From: CAJQPP01 sp963793465
Lineage (GTDB): Bacteria > Planctomycetota > Planctomycetia > Pirellulales > Pirellulaceae
Direction of reading: 5' to 3'
NCBI GenBank assembly: GCA_963793465.1
Contig: CAWCAJ010000001.1
Coordinates: 62,001-126,000 of the forward strand
DNA: 64,000 nt
Position 1 is the first letter of the stretch; each line of letters starts with the position of its first letter. The notes beneath the pieces are model-generated. The model was not told where the DNA came from. It searched no databases and saw only the letters and a program-made list of their open reading frames with translations. The position numbers and the translations under genes are program-made. Of this stretch, positions 43,559 through 52,932 are shown in pieces.

Positions 43559-43721
43559 CCCACTTTGTAAAATAACCGCCCAAAAACGGGATTCTGACGT
43601 GAAGATCGATAAATTAGGGCGTTTTCGCCGTTAGTCTCATTGACCGGCGATCGGGATTGGAATAACTTCCCAAACGATGGCTTTTGCCTCTTTTTACAAT
43701 CCTTGACTCTGGAGAAATTCC

Positions 43722-44127
43722 ATGAAGACCCTAGTTGCCGCGATGTTTGCCCTTGCCATGATCTTTACCGCCCCATCGATGCTCAGCTGCCCAATGTGGC
43801 TCAGGTTGCGGTGGTGGAATCGGCTGTGGTGGTGGCTGGTCGGCCTCGGCGTCCAACTGCGGCGGTTGCAACCAATGTTGCGCGCCGGCTCCCCAGCCCG
43901 TGTGCTGTGCCCAGCCCACCTGTTGCCCTCAACCCGCCTGTGGGACCGGTTCCGGTTGTTGCTCGCAGAACCGGTGTGCCGCCCCGCGTCGCGGAATTTT
44001 CGCTCGACGTGGCGGTTGCTGTGGCCAAAGCGCCTCCTGTGGTGCACGTCCATCACGACGTTGTGGTGGCTTGTTTCGTCGCGGCGGATGCGGTGGCGGA
44101 TGCGGTGGAGGATGTGGTTGCCGTTAA
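43722..44127 (+). CDS. Cys/Gly-rich small exported protein, frameshifted near 43785
   Basis: The start has a good signal peptide (MKTLVAAMFALAMIFTAPSM). After a one-base shift at 43785 the reading becomes AAQCGSGCGGGIGCGGGW, then SNCGGCNQCCAPAPQPVCC, CCPQPACGTGSGCC and a Gly/Cys/Arg tail ending GGCGGGCGGGCGCR at 44127. Without the shift the frame yields a Trp/Arg-rich sequence that is not protein-like. The corrected product has 134 residues and over 20 cysteines, suggesting a disulfide-rich or metal-binding surface protein. No family is recognised. A terminator lies 46 bp after the stop, which supports a real transcript ending here. Confidence 0.65.
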
Positions 44128-44172
44128 TGAAGAATCCGAAGGTGAAACAACCTGTTGGTTTTGGCATCCAAT

Positions 44173-44200
44173 AACACCGTCCCCGTGGCGGTGTTTTTTT
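44173..44200 (+). terminator. Intrinsic terminator after the Cys-rich gene
   Basis: AACACCG (44173-44179) pairs with CGGTGTT (44189-44195), and a run of T residues follows to 44200. Confidence 0.85.
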
Positions 44201-44314
44201 GCGCCGCGTCTGCCGCGTGGCAGGGCGGCGTTCCCCACCTGGTGGTAACTTGTCGCTGCTCCGCCGATCCCTTACTTTGTTGTTGCCAATCAACCTGTAC
44301 CCAGTGGATCAGCC

Positions 44315-46201
44315 ATGGCCAAAAAAGAAATTCTTCACGATATCCCTGTCCGTCTGGGTCCCTATCCCGAGTTCACCTGGACAGCCATTCTGGTGGGCTG
44401 GGGACTGGGCGCCTTGATCGCCTTTTCGATCAGCTACGCGGCCTTGAAGCTGGGGTTTTCCATCGAGGGATCGGAATTGGCTGCCATCCTGGGTTGGGGC
44501 ATTTTGCGTGGTTTGATGGGTCGCACCAGCATTTTGGAAAACAACATCAACCAAACGGTGGCTTCGGCGGTAAACGGTGCCTCTTCCGGGATCATGTTCT
44601 CGGTACCGGCTCTGTTTATACTTAGCAAGCGGCCCGGTCTTGAATCGGTGGCCAACTTCAACGTGCCTTTGATGGTATTTGCCTGTATCGCTGGTGCCTT
44701 TATCGGCCTCGCATTTGTCATTCCGCTGCGGAAGCAGATGATTGACTTTCAACGATTGCCGTATCCGGGCGGAATCGCAGTGGCCACGATTCTCAAGTCA
44801 CCGGGGGCGGGTATCCGCAAGTCCCTTTACCTGTTCGGTGCTGCCGCCGTATCGGCAATTGCATGCTTGTGGATATCGAAATTTGGTCAGGAAGATCATG
44901 TTGCCTACAATGTCGGCCAGTGGTTCGGCATGCCGGCGCGTTACAATTTGTTGTTTTTCGGATCCTTGATGACCATTGGCGTGGGCTTCCTGTCCGGCAA
45001 GGGCGGACTCTGGTTCGGTGCCGGCGGCTTCATTTGCTATTGGTTTCTGTCTCCATTGTTGGCGATGTACGGCGGTCCGGATGTGCAGGCCCTGGTAGAA
45101 ACTCCCGACGCCATGCGTGGCGAGATTTACAAGCCCGCCGGCATTGGCATGTTGATCGGTGCGGCTCTGGGCGGGATTGTCATGGCCTTTCCATTGATTC
45201 GCAGTGCCATTGGTGCCATGAAGAGTTCGGGAGATGCATCGCACGCTGCCGCCCAGAATGATGAATTGCCGATCCGCGTTTTGGGAGCGGCCGTGGTGAT
45301 TGGCGGATTGCTGCTGGTTTTTCTGGCCTACAAATCGGCACCCGATATGACCTTGGGACGCGCCCTGTTGATGTCGTTGTTGGGTACGCTGTGGATCTGG
45401 ATTGCCGGCGTGATCGTGGCCGAGTGCATGGGAAGAACCAACTGGTCTCCCTTGTCGGGCATGACCCTGATTGCGGTGACCATTTTGATTGTCATTGCCA
45501 ATGCCGGTCTGGACAAACCTCAAACCATCGTCAGCTCGATGGTGGTGGGAGCGGCGATTTGCCTGGCCATATCGCAGGCCAGCGACATGATGTTGGACTT
45601 GAAGTCGGGTTATCTGGTGGGTGGCATTCCCAAGCGGCAACAGATGGCCCAATTCGTGGGTGCCTGGTTGGGCCCCATTCTGGTGATTGGTTTGATGTTC
45701 CTGCTGGAACGCAGCGCTACCCCGGCAGGAATTGAATCCTCAGGCCAATCTGCCATTACCAGTACCGGCGACGTCGCTTACGGCATCGGCAGCAAGGAGC
45801 TGCCGGCCGCGCAGGCTACGGCTTTGGCCAGTGTCATTGAAGCCATTGTCGATGGCAATGTACCCACTTACCGTTACGTGGCTGGCGCCGGTTTGGGCCT
45901 GCTATTGGCCGCCAGTGGCTTGGGGGGCATCGGCGTTCTGGTTGCCCTCGGATTCTACATGCCTTTCGATATTGTGTTGACTTACACGATTGGCTGCTGC
46001 CTGCGGATTCTGGTAGACCGAGTTGCCGGAAAACGGTTCTCCGAAGAGGTCGGAATTCCGATCGCGGCCGGTCTGATTGTGGGTGAAGCCCTGATGGGCG
46101 TGGGCATAGCCATTCACAAGGTCTTTTTTGCGCAAAAAGCCGACGAGCTGGCAGCCCTGCTGCTCGAACACGGCCAGTATGCCACCGCCTGGTGGATTTA
46201 G
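44315..46201 (+). CDS. OPT-family oligopeptide transporter
   Basis: Inner-membrane transporter of 628 residues with about 14-16 hydrophobic segments. It matches the OPT superfamily by its opening segment with AILVGWGLGALIAFSISYAALKLG, RTSILENNINQTVASA and QRLPYPGGIAVATILKSPG, and the C-terminal repeat QASDMMLDLKSGYLVGGIPKRQQ. OPT proteins import small peptides or metal-peptide chelates by proton symport; the substrate here is unknown. It is followed after 69 bp by the PDZ membrane protein gene on the same strand. Confidence 0.93.
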   Translation: MAKKEILHDIPVRLGPYPEFTWTAILVGWGLGALIAFSISYAALKLGFSIEGSELAAILGWGILRGLMGRTSILENNINQTVASAVNGASSGIMFSVPALFILSKRPGLESVANFNVPLMVFACIAGAFIGLAFVIPLRKQMIDFQRLPYPGGIAVATILKSPGAGIRKSLYLFGAAAVSAIACLWISKFGQEDHVAYNVGQWFGMPARYNLLFFGSLMTIGVGFLSGKGGLWFGAGGFICYWFLSPLLAMYGGPDVQALVETPDAMRGEIYKPAGIGMLIGAALGGIVMAFPLIRSAIGAMKSSGDASHAAAQNDELPIRVLGAAVVIGGLLLVFLAYKSAPDMTLGRALLMSLLGTLWIWIAGVIVAECMGRTNWSPLSGMTLIAVTILIVIANAGLDKPQTIVSSMVVGAAICLAISQASDMMLDLKSGYLVGGIPKRQQMAQFVGAWLGPILVIGLMFLLERSATPAGIESSGQSAITSTGDVAYGIGSKELPAAQATALASVIEAIVDGNVPTYRYVAGAGLGLLLAASGLGGIGVLVALGFYMPFDIVLTYTIGCCLRILVDRVAGKRFSEEVGIPIAAGLIVGEALMGVGIAIHKVFFAQKADELAALLLEHGQYATAWWI

Positions 46202-46270
46202 TATCCCGGCCCGCCAACCGTCACCGATCCCACGGCAATCACGAATCATCGCAACCCCAGAGACAAAAAC

Positions 46271-47062
46271 ATGAACTCGCTGATTGGACAGATACTTTTG
46301 TGGATGGGCTTTCTTTCAGGAGCCCTGGCCAGCGTCTTTGCCACTGCCAATTACGCGCGGCTGGGTGTCACCGTGACTCAAGCAAAAGACCACAGGGTTA
46401 TCATCGAGCGCGTTGAGCAAACTTCCACGGCCTATCAAAGCGGCCTTCGGTCCAAGGACGAGTTGCTGGCATTCAATGACGAAGTCATCGAATCCGCGTC
46501 TGCTTTTGGAAAAATTATGGGTGGTTTTGATAGCGCTACTCCAGCGAAATTCGCAGTGCGTCGCGGCGGTGAAGTGCAGACGATCGAGGTGCCGGTGAAA
46601 AGCACCTGGTCAACGATCAACTGGACCTGGTACCTGATATCGGCGGGGATTTGCCTGCTCGGCATTGGATTCCTGCATGCGGGTCGTAAACCAAACGCAC
46701 ATCATGCGGAAAGACTCAGCGCCAATCTCGAGCAGATCAAGTCCAATCTGGCGGACCTGGTGGTGAATACGCAACGACTGCAGCATGACATCAAGGGCTT
46801 GCAACCTGGCCAGATCCTGGCGTACATCGAAGGGCAGCTGCATGACGATTTGCGAGACTTTGCGGATGGCCGCGACAGCATTACAGCCGAGCACGGTCTG
46901 GAGTTGTTTGCCCGGGTGATGACCCAGTTTGCCTCGGGAGAACGGGCCATCAATCGAGCCTGGTCTGCTTCCGCTGATGGATACGTCGAGGAAGCGGCCA
47001 GCTGTGTCGATCACGCCCTGACCATGTTTCAGTCAGCTGAAAAGCTACTGCAATCCGCTTAA
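46271..47062 (+). CDS. PDZ-domain membrane protein
   Basis: Predicted inner-membrane protein of 263 residues. One N-terminal helix (about 5-27) is followed by a PDZ-like domain exposed to the periplasm (about 35-105, HRVIIERVEQTSTAYQSGLR) and a second helix (about 118-138). A cytoplasmic helical region (145-263) has coiled-coil character and a His-rich junction. There is no protease domain, so it is more likely an adaptor or regulator. Its position after the OPT transporter suggests a role with it. The TAA stop at 47060-47062 is the first triplet of repeat copy D. Confidence 0.8.
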   Translation: MNSLIGQILLWMGFLSGALASVFATANYARLGVTVTQAKDHRVIIERVEQTSTAYQSGLRSKDELLAFNDEVIESASAFGKIMGGFDSATPAKFAVRRGGEVQTIEVPVKSTWSTINWTWYLISAGICLLGIGFLHAGRKPNAHHAERLSANLEQIKSNLADLVVNTQRLQHDIKGLQPGQILAYIEGQLHDDLRDFADGRDSITAEHGLELFARVMTQFASGERAINRAWSASADGYVEEAASCVDHALTMFQSAEKLLQSA

Positions 47063-47107
47063 TGGCCTGGCAAGGCTGATCTGACGGGCGCCCTGCGGGC
47101 TTGCCAT
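47060..47107 (+). repeat. Dispersed repeat copy D (partial) overlapping the PDZ gene stop
   Basis: TAATGGCCTGGCAAGGCTGATCTGACGGG-type sequence starts at the PDZ-gene stop codon and matches the left half of the family. Similarity fades after CGGGCTTGCC near 47107. Confidence 0.75.
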
Positions 47108-47166
47108 GACGGTTGCCTGTGGCAGATCCTCGGGCTGGCTTCTACACCGGATGTCCGGGTATCTCG

Positions 47167-48675
47167 CTACTGCCGGTCCAAGGCCGGGAATGGAAACAGT
47201 TTCGAGGGCGTGTGCTGTTGCCCAGCGATCTCGGTAAGGGTCGCCACCACATCGGGGTGATCCTCGGCGACGTCCAGCGACTCGCTTGCATCGCTGGCAA
47301 GATCAAATAACTGAAACTTGGCGAAGGGATTCTGATGCAGTCCTTGACGCAAAGCCTTCCACTGCCCCATACGCACCGCCTGTTGGCCGCCATACCCGGG
47401 AAACTCCCAATACAGAAACTCGTGGTCCATGGGTTGCTGCCCCAGCATCAAGGGCAGAAAGCTGATACCGTCCAGTCCATCCTGCGATGTGTCGATGCCG
47501 GCTGCATCGCACAGCGTGGGCAGGATATCCCAAAAGGCGTTCAGGTGGCTGGTGGTCTGGCCGGCAGCAATTTGGCCGGGCCACTGGGCCACCAAGGGGA
47601 CCCGAATCCCACCCTCCAGCAACTGTCCTTTGCGGCCGCGAAAGGGACCTGCTGATTGAAAGTAGTCCGAGTCGCTTCCCCCCAGCCGATCGTAGGTCGG
47701 TCCATTGTCGGAAGTAAACATCACCAGCGTTTGCTCCATCAATTCATAATCGCGAAGTCGATCCATGATCAAGCCGATGTCTCGGTCCATATGGCTGATC
47801 ATGGCGGCGTAACCGGCCCGCGGTTCGGGATGCTGCAGATACCCCCGGTGCTCGTAATTCTCCTCCAGAATCGCGCCGCGATAAGCCTGCAGCGACTTCT
47901 CGGGGACCTGGATGCTGAGGTGGGGAATCGCCAACGGCAGGTAAAGAAAAAAGGGTCGGTCACGATGTTCGTCGATGAATTGCAGCGCCACCTCGGTGAA
48001 CCTGTCCTGGGAGTAGGTTTCGCCACGCAGACGGCGGTCATTGCCGGGTAATCGCTCCTGGACATCGTTACGCCAGAGAAACCGCGGGTAGTGATTGTGC
48101 GCGTGCACCTGGCAATTGAATCCGTAAAACAAATCAAACCCCTGCCGATTGGGGTCACCGCTACTGCCCATGGACCCCAGGCCCCATTTTCCAATGGCGG
48201 CGGTGGCATAACCCTGCTCCTTCAGCCTTTCCGCCAACGTCTGCGTGTCGTCGGGCAGGGGGTGTTGTCCGGGAAAATACAACTCCCGGGGCCTTGGCTC
48301 CCCGCGATCCCGGGGGTTGCCGTTATCCCGGATGTAGGCATGTCCCTGGTGCCGTCCCGTCATCAAGCTGCAGCGACTTGGCGCACAAACTGTCTGCGCC
48401 GAATAAAAATCGGTGAACCGAATGCCATTGGCGGCGATCTTGTCGATGTTGGGCGTTTGTATCAGGTTTTGCCCATAGCAACCCAATTCCCCCCAACCGA
48501 GATCGTCGGCCACGATCAGCACCAGATTGGGCGTCCGTGCAATCCCGGTTTCCGGCTGCCGGGCCGCCAAGGTCGTGCAGGGGCCCACCGCCCACCCCCA
48601 CGCGATTCCCAGCGTCAGCAGCCAGCCAGCCAGCTTCGCAAACACGCCTTGTCGTCGACAAATGTTCATCATCAT
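47167..48675 (-). CDS. Exported sulfatase (formylglycine type)
   Basis: Periplasmic sulfatase of 502 residues that would hydrolyse sulfate esters, probably of algal polysaccharides. A signal peptide (about 1-37) precedes the metal-binding start NLVLIVADDLGWGELGCYG (50-68). The active-site signature CAPSR is at 97-101 within the longer CAPSRCSLMTGRH; C97 would be converted to formylglycine by a maturase not encoded here. The later motifs MLQ-type GKWGLGSMG and FTSDNGPTYD are present. It lies between the convergent PDZ gene and the divergent MBL gene. The exact start among the first three Met codons is uncertain. Confidence 0.95.
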   Translation of the reverse strand: MMMNICRRQGVFAKLAGWLLTLGIAWGWAVGPCTTLAARQPETGIARTPNLVLIVADDLGWGELGCYGQNLIQTPNIDKIAANGIRFTDFYSAQTVCAPSRCSLMTGRHQGHAYIRDNGNPRDRGEPRPRELYFPGQHPLPDDTQTLAERLKEQGYATAAIGKWGLGSMGSSGDPNRQGFDLFYGFNCQVHAHNHYPRFLWRNDVQERLPGNDRRLRGETYSQDRFTEVALQFIDEHRDRPFFLYLPLAIPHLSIQVPEKSLQAYRGAILEENYEHRGYLQHPEPRAGYAAMISHMDRDIGLIMDRLRDYELMEQTLVMFTSDNGPTYDRLGGSDSDYFQSAGPFRGRKGQLLEGGIRVPLVAQWPGQIAAGQTTSHLNAFWDILPTLCDAAGIDTSQDGLDGISFLPLMLGQQPMDHEFLYWEFPGYGGQQAVRMGQWKALRQGLHQNPFAKFQLFDLASDASESLDVAEDHPDVVATLTEIAGQQHTPSKLFPFPALDRQ

Positions 48676-48846
48676 GGGATACGATCGGTGAATGATTGGG
48701 GTCCGAGGCCCAGGCGGGCTTTTTCCTCCTACGCTTGGATGTCCAAATTAGGCCTGCTCGGTTGAAAAATCAAGCGTCATGGTCTCGTCTGTCAGCAATC
48801 CCATCAAACCGTTACACTTCGCATTCCCGTGAATCTGGAAAATCCC

Positions 48847-49686
48847 ATGCTGGACAATGCGCCTGTGTTACGACATGAACACGATGGCTACACCATCGAA
48901 GGGTATTCGCGCGCCGCTGTCCAGACTTATTGGCGGATTCCGGAATTGAAGATGGGATTCGATCTGGGGGGACAACCCTGGGACTTTATGGGGACGCCAC
49001 GCTGGTTGATCTCACACACGCATTTGGATCACATCGCAGCCTTGCCGGTCTACCTGGCTCGTCGTCGCATGATGAAGATGGAACCTCCCGATGTCTATCT
49101 TCCGGATTCCGCGATCTCCAACGTCGACAAGATGTTGAATGGCTTTTCGCGTTTGGACCGCGGGCGATTGCCTTGCCGTTTCATTGGCGTCCGCCCGGGC
49201 GACGAAATCGAGTTGTCACGGGAACTGGTGCTGCAGGTCGGTCGCACGACGCACACCATCCCGAGTGTCTGTTACCTGGTTTGGGAACGCCGGCAAAAAC
49301 TCAAGACCGAGTACGCGGCGTTGTCGGGGGATCAAATTCGGGATTTGAGGACCGGTGGTACCGAGGTAACGCGGGAAGTGCGTCATCCACTTTTGGCATA
49401 CATGGGAGACACGTCGCCGCGAGGCCTGGATGATAACCCAGAGGTCTATCAAGCCCGAATCCTGATCACCGAAATGACCTTTGCGGCCCCCGGACATCGC
49501 TCGGAAATCATCCACAAGAACGGACACATGCACTTGGATGACTACGTCCAGCGAGCGGACCGATTCGAGAACGAATTGATCGTCTGCGGTCACTTCAGCA
49601 CTCGTTACAGTCGTAAACAGGCGGAACACCTTGTCCGCAAAAAGCTACCTGACCTGTTGGGTGGCCGCATGAAACTCTGGCTATAA
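48847..49686 (+). CDS. MBL-fold metal-dependent hydrolase (RNase Z-like)
   Basis: Cytoplasmic metallo-beta-lactamase-fold protein of 279 residues from the ATG at 48847; an in-frame GTG at 48829 is an alternative. The zinc motif is HTHLDH (57-62). A later Asp lies in YMGDTSP and a distal His in CGHFST, and the segment RPGDEIELSRELVLQVGRTTHTIPSV resembles RNase Z-type proteins. Whether it processes tRNA is unclear, since it lacks parts of the classical RNase Z exosite arm. The HemW-like gene follows 22 bp later, so they are probably cotranscribed. Confidence 0.85.
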   Translation: MLDNAPVLRHEHDGYTIEGYSRAAVQTYWRIPELKMGFDLGGQPWDFMGTPRWLISHTHLDHIAALPVYLARRRMMKMEPPDVYLPDSAISNVDKMLNGFSRLDRGRLPCRFIGVRPGDEIELSRELVLQVGRTTHTIPSVCYLVWERRQKLKTEYAALSGDQIRDLRTGGTEVTREVRHPLLAYMGDTSPRGLDDNPEVYQARILITEMTFAAPGHRSEIIHKNGHMHLDDYVQRADRFENELIVCGHFSTRYSRKQAEHLVRKKLPDLLGGRMKLWL

Positions 49687-49708
49687 CCTCCACCGGGAAA
49701 ACGACTCC

Positions 49709-50841
49709 ATGAAGGCACCTCGATCGGTATACGTGCATGTGCCTTTTTGCCGCCATCATTGTGGATATTGCAACTTCACGCTGGTTGCGGACCGCGATTA
49801 CCTGATCGACGACTACCTGCAAGCACTGGAGATTGAGATCTCCCAGGTCGAAGGACGACCCTTGGTGGATACGATTTACCTGGGCGGAGGAACACCCAGC
49901 CGGCTGCCTGCCCGGGCTTTGAGCTTCCTGTTGAAGATGCTGGACCAGCGTTTCCAACTGGCCGCCGACGGCGAGTTCACAATCGAAGTCAATCCCGAGG
50001 ATCTGCCGGGAGACATCGACGAGGTGATTGCGGATTCACCGATCAACCGGATCAGTCTGGGAATTCAGTCCTTCCACGCGGAAAAACTGCGTTCGCTGGA
50101 CCGACCTCACGATGTCAACGAGATTGAGCGGGCCATGGACTCGGCACATCGCATCGTTGACCGGATTTCCCTGGACCTGATCTTTGCAGCCCCCCATGAC
50201 AGCTCGGAGATATGGTCGCAGGACTTGCAGCGGGCCACGCCAGCCCGGCGACCCATATCTCGACCTACGAGCTGACGTACGAAAAAGGAACGCGGTTTTG
50301 GAACCAGATGAATCGGCAGGAGTTGACAGCCAAAGATGATGAAACTTGTGCTCAGTACTACGAGGACACGATTGAGCAGTTGACGGCAGCCGGTTTTGAG
50401 CACTATGAGATTTCCAGTTTTGCCAAAGCGGGCCATCGCAGCCGCCACAACCTGGTGTATTGGAGCGGCGCTCCCTATTTGGCCTTCGGACCCGGAGCCT
50501 CGGGACTGGTCGCCAATGTTCGCTACACCAATCACCGCAGCGTCAATCGATACCTGAATTATGTGTTGGTGGGTGAGTCCGCCATTCAGGAATCAACGGC
50601 CGTGTCGGATCTGGAACTGGCTCTCGATCGAGTGGTCTTCGGTCTGCGAAGAATCGAGGGCGTGGACTTGGTCGAATTCCAACAGCAAACAGGCATATCG
50701 CTGGACGCGGTCGTCCCCGATCCGGTTTTGGATGAGTTGGCATCGCAGGGATTGATTGAGCTGGACCAGCAGCGACTAAAACTGACCCAGCGGGGTCTCC
50801 TGCTGGGTGACACCGTTTGTTCCCGGATCATGGGTTCCTGA
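49709..50841 (+). CDS. HemW-like radical SAM protein (oxygen-independent coproporphyrinogen oxidase family), frameshifted near 50250
   Basis: Radical SAM protein with the cluster motif CRHHCGYC (C14, C18, C21) and SAM-binding YLGGGTPSRL near 55. The first frame ends in a spurious tail at 50275. The expected continuation ATHISTYELTYEKGTRFW lies in another frame and runs to 50841 with EHYEISSFAKAGHRSRHN and the C-terminal helical domain. One base missing between about 50238 and 50255 would restore 377 residues, the usual HemW length. HemW proteins are haem chaperones rather than true oxidases unless the HemN residues are present. A consensus error is likely, since both halves are well conserved. 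Confidence 0.85.
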
Positions 50842-51012
50842 CACGCGACAGTGCGAGCCCCTCGTGTACGACCGGCGTCACTTTCTGGCGGAGAACGCCG
50901 CCGCTCTACCTGCTGCCGCACTATCGTCCTTCCTGGGTTTGCCTCGCCACCATTTCCCCATCCGCCCGGGGCTAGGACTTAGGCCGCGGCCGATACGTCT
51001 GCTGCCACCCGG

Positions 51013-52842
51013 TCAGTTGCTGGGGGAGTCCTGGTTGCCAACCGCTCCCGAGTTTTCGCTTCGCTTACCGGGCGGATCGGGGAGTGGTTCGGGGGCATCC
51101 GTCCCCGCCTGTTCACGGGTTTGCTGGGAACCCGAACTTCCGATACCCGCGGGTTCATCGGAAATCGGCCGCGTGGGCAGGGGATGGGTCAGGATGCCCG
51201 ATTCCGCCTCCTGCAACTGCAGCTGCAGAAAATCGTTGTGCCCGTAATCCTGCATAATATCCCGCCAGATCTTGTGAGCATTCATCAGGCTCAAGGGGTC
51301 CTCCGCCAAGGCCTGAGCCTTGCCAAGTTGTTCCTGAATGAGTTGCAGCGCATCAACCGATTCCTGCTTATCCAGCCGCAGGCCTTCCAGACGGGCCAGC
51401 GCTTCGTCATACACGTAAGGTAGTCGCTGCTCCCGATCGTAATTGGTAACGAAGTACTCGAAGAACGCCAACGCCTCTTCCGGCATTCGTTGTTTTTGAA
51501 GTTGATAACCCCGATTGAACTCTTTCACTTCCGGCTTTTCCAATCCGGACAGTGCTCGGTCCAGGCGAAACAACATTGCCTTGCGACGGGCCAGGTAGTA
51601 GCCGTTTGTGGCTTCTTCCGCGACGCCCGCGTCCGATGAGTTGCCCAGACGTTCATAGATTTTCCGGGCCCGCCGCCAATCCTCAGGATCGCTGGACAGC
51701 ATCAGGGTACTGGCCTGACTCATTAGATCCGTGGGGTCCCGGGAAAAGGGCCAATACGCAATCAAGGACCCGATCACCAGCGTCAAAAACAAAGCCCCCG
51801 CCAGGAAGGGCCAACTCCTGGTCAAGGGATGCCGTCTGCTGTCGTCCAATGGCTGCTTGCCGAGCAATTTCTGGGCTTCGGTGCGATCGCGTCCCGCAGT
51901 CAGGGCACTGAAGCCGCGTGTCATCTCCACCGCCACCGATTGGCGGTTCTGATCAACTTCCCGGATCTGCTCCAGAGTCAAAATTACGGCTCGCGCACTG
52001 TGCGGCCGCTGTTTCGGATCGGTGCGAATCATTTTCATGATCAACTTGTCCAGCCAGACGGGACAATTCAACACATGTTCCGATACCTTTTTGGCCCGGT
52101 TGGCCTTCTTATCGCGAGCCAATTGACCCATCGTGCGTGGATCGAAGGGTAATTTTCCGGTGACCATCTCATACAGCAGCACTCCCAGGGAATAGAGATC
52201 GGATTTGTGAGTCACACCTTCACCCAACAGTTGTTCGGGGGCCAGGTAGGCAGCCGTCTCCAGGTTGGCTCGTTTGGCAGCGTCCCAACGTCGCTTGTGG
52301 GGTCGATTGAGACGCACGTCAGTAATCTTCAGGTTGTTATCCGGGTCGATCAACACTTTGTCGGTTGTCAGGTTCCCGTGGATCAAGTCATCCTGGTGCA
52401 GATATTCCAGGGCTGCCGCCAATTGGGTTCCGTAATCGATGGCCAAATCCGGCGCGATCCGTCCGCGACGGGTCAGCAACGCGGCAAGCGACTCGCCCGG
52501 CACCAACTCGCTGGCCAGGAAAATACGATCTTCATGAACACCGGCGCCAAACACCTTTACAAGATTGGGATGGTCCAGCCGTTTCAGGACCTGAACCTCG
52601 TGATGAATCTTGGCCAGCACCAGTTCCTGAGGTACTCCTTCGGGCAGTTGCAGAAACTTGAGCGCAACCTCGCGGCCCTGCTCGGATTGCTGGGCGTGGT
52701 ATACCTGGTGACGCCGTTGAGATCCCAGCTTTTTCAAAACCCGGAATGGTCCAACCTGACTATTCTCCACTTCAAATGCCTGCCCGCAAAACGACAAGAG
52801 GGTCACATTGCCACGTGGGCAACGACGGTTTCGAAACCGCAT
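51013..52842 (-). CDS. Serine/threonine kinase-like membrane protein lacking catalytic residues (pseudokinase)
   Basis: Protein of 609 residues from the ATG at 52842; the start is uncertain. A Hanks-type kinase fold fills about 30-295: Lys in VALKF (K62), C-helix Glu (E82), APEQLLGEG and SDLYSLGVLLYEMVTGKLPF. The catalytic loop reads HGNLTTDKVLID (155-166), so the HRD Asp is Asn and the loop Asn is Lys. DFG is DVR (175-177) and the glycine-rich loop is degraded. Phosphotransfer is therefore unlikely. One transmembrane helix (about 344-364) leads to a helical, TPR-like exported domain and a Pro/Ser-rich tail. It follows dxr, rseP and the SpoU gene on the same strand, suggesting a scaffold role in envelope signalling. 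Confidence 0.88.
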   Translation of the reverse strand: MRFRNRRCPRGNVTLLSFCGQAFEVENSQVGPFRVLKKLGSQRRHQVYHAQQSEQGREVALKFLQLPEGVPQELVLAKIHHEVQVLKRLDHPNLVKVFGAGVHEDRIFLASELVPGESLAALLTRRGRIAPDLAIDYGTQLAAALEYLHQDDLIHGNLTTDKVLIDPDNNLKITDVRLNRPHKRRWDAAKRANLETAAYLAPEQLLGEGVTHKSDLYSLGVLLYEMVTGKLPFDPRTMGQLARDKKANRAKKVSEHVLNCPVWLDKLIMKMIRTDPKQRPHSARAVILTLEQIREVDQNRQSVAVEMTRGFSALTAGRDRTEAQKLLGKQPLDDSRRHPLTRSWPFLAGALFLTLVIGSLIAYWPFSRDPTDLMSQASTLMLSSDPEDWRRARKIYERLGNSSDAGVAEEATNGYYLARRKAMLFRLDRALSGLEKPEVKEFNRGYQLQKQRMPEEALAFFEYFVTNYDREQRLPYVYDEALARLEGLRLDKQESVDALQLIQEQLGKAQALAEDPLSLMNAHKIWRDIMQDYGHNDFLQLQLQEAESGILTHPLPTRPISDEPAGIGSSGSQQTREQAGTDAPEPLPDPPGKRSENSGAVGNQDSPSN

Positions 52843-52932
52843 TATACCATGCGGCGGGATCCGCCAATCCACCTGCCGGCCTCCCTGAACCGGGCAGCCC
52901 AACCCAAGGGTTTGCCGGCTGTCGCGGCGGGT

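Noticed and set aside
43640..44248. 202-codon Val/Ala-rich frame over the Cys-rich gene
   Set aside because: It lacks a signal peptide and reads the Gly/Cys codons out of frame; the signal peptide plus Cys/Gly-rich frame is the better model.
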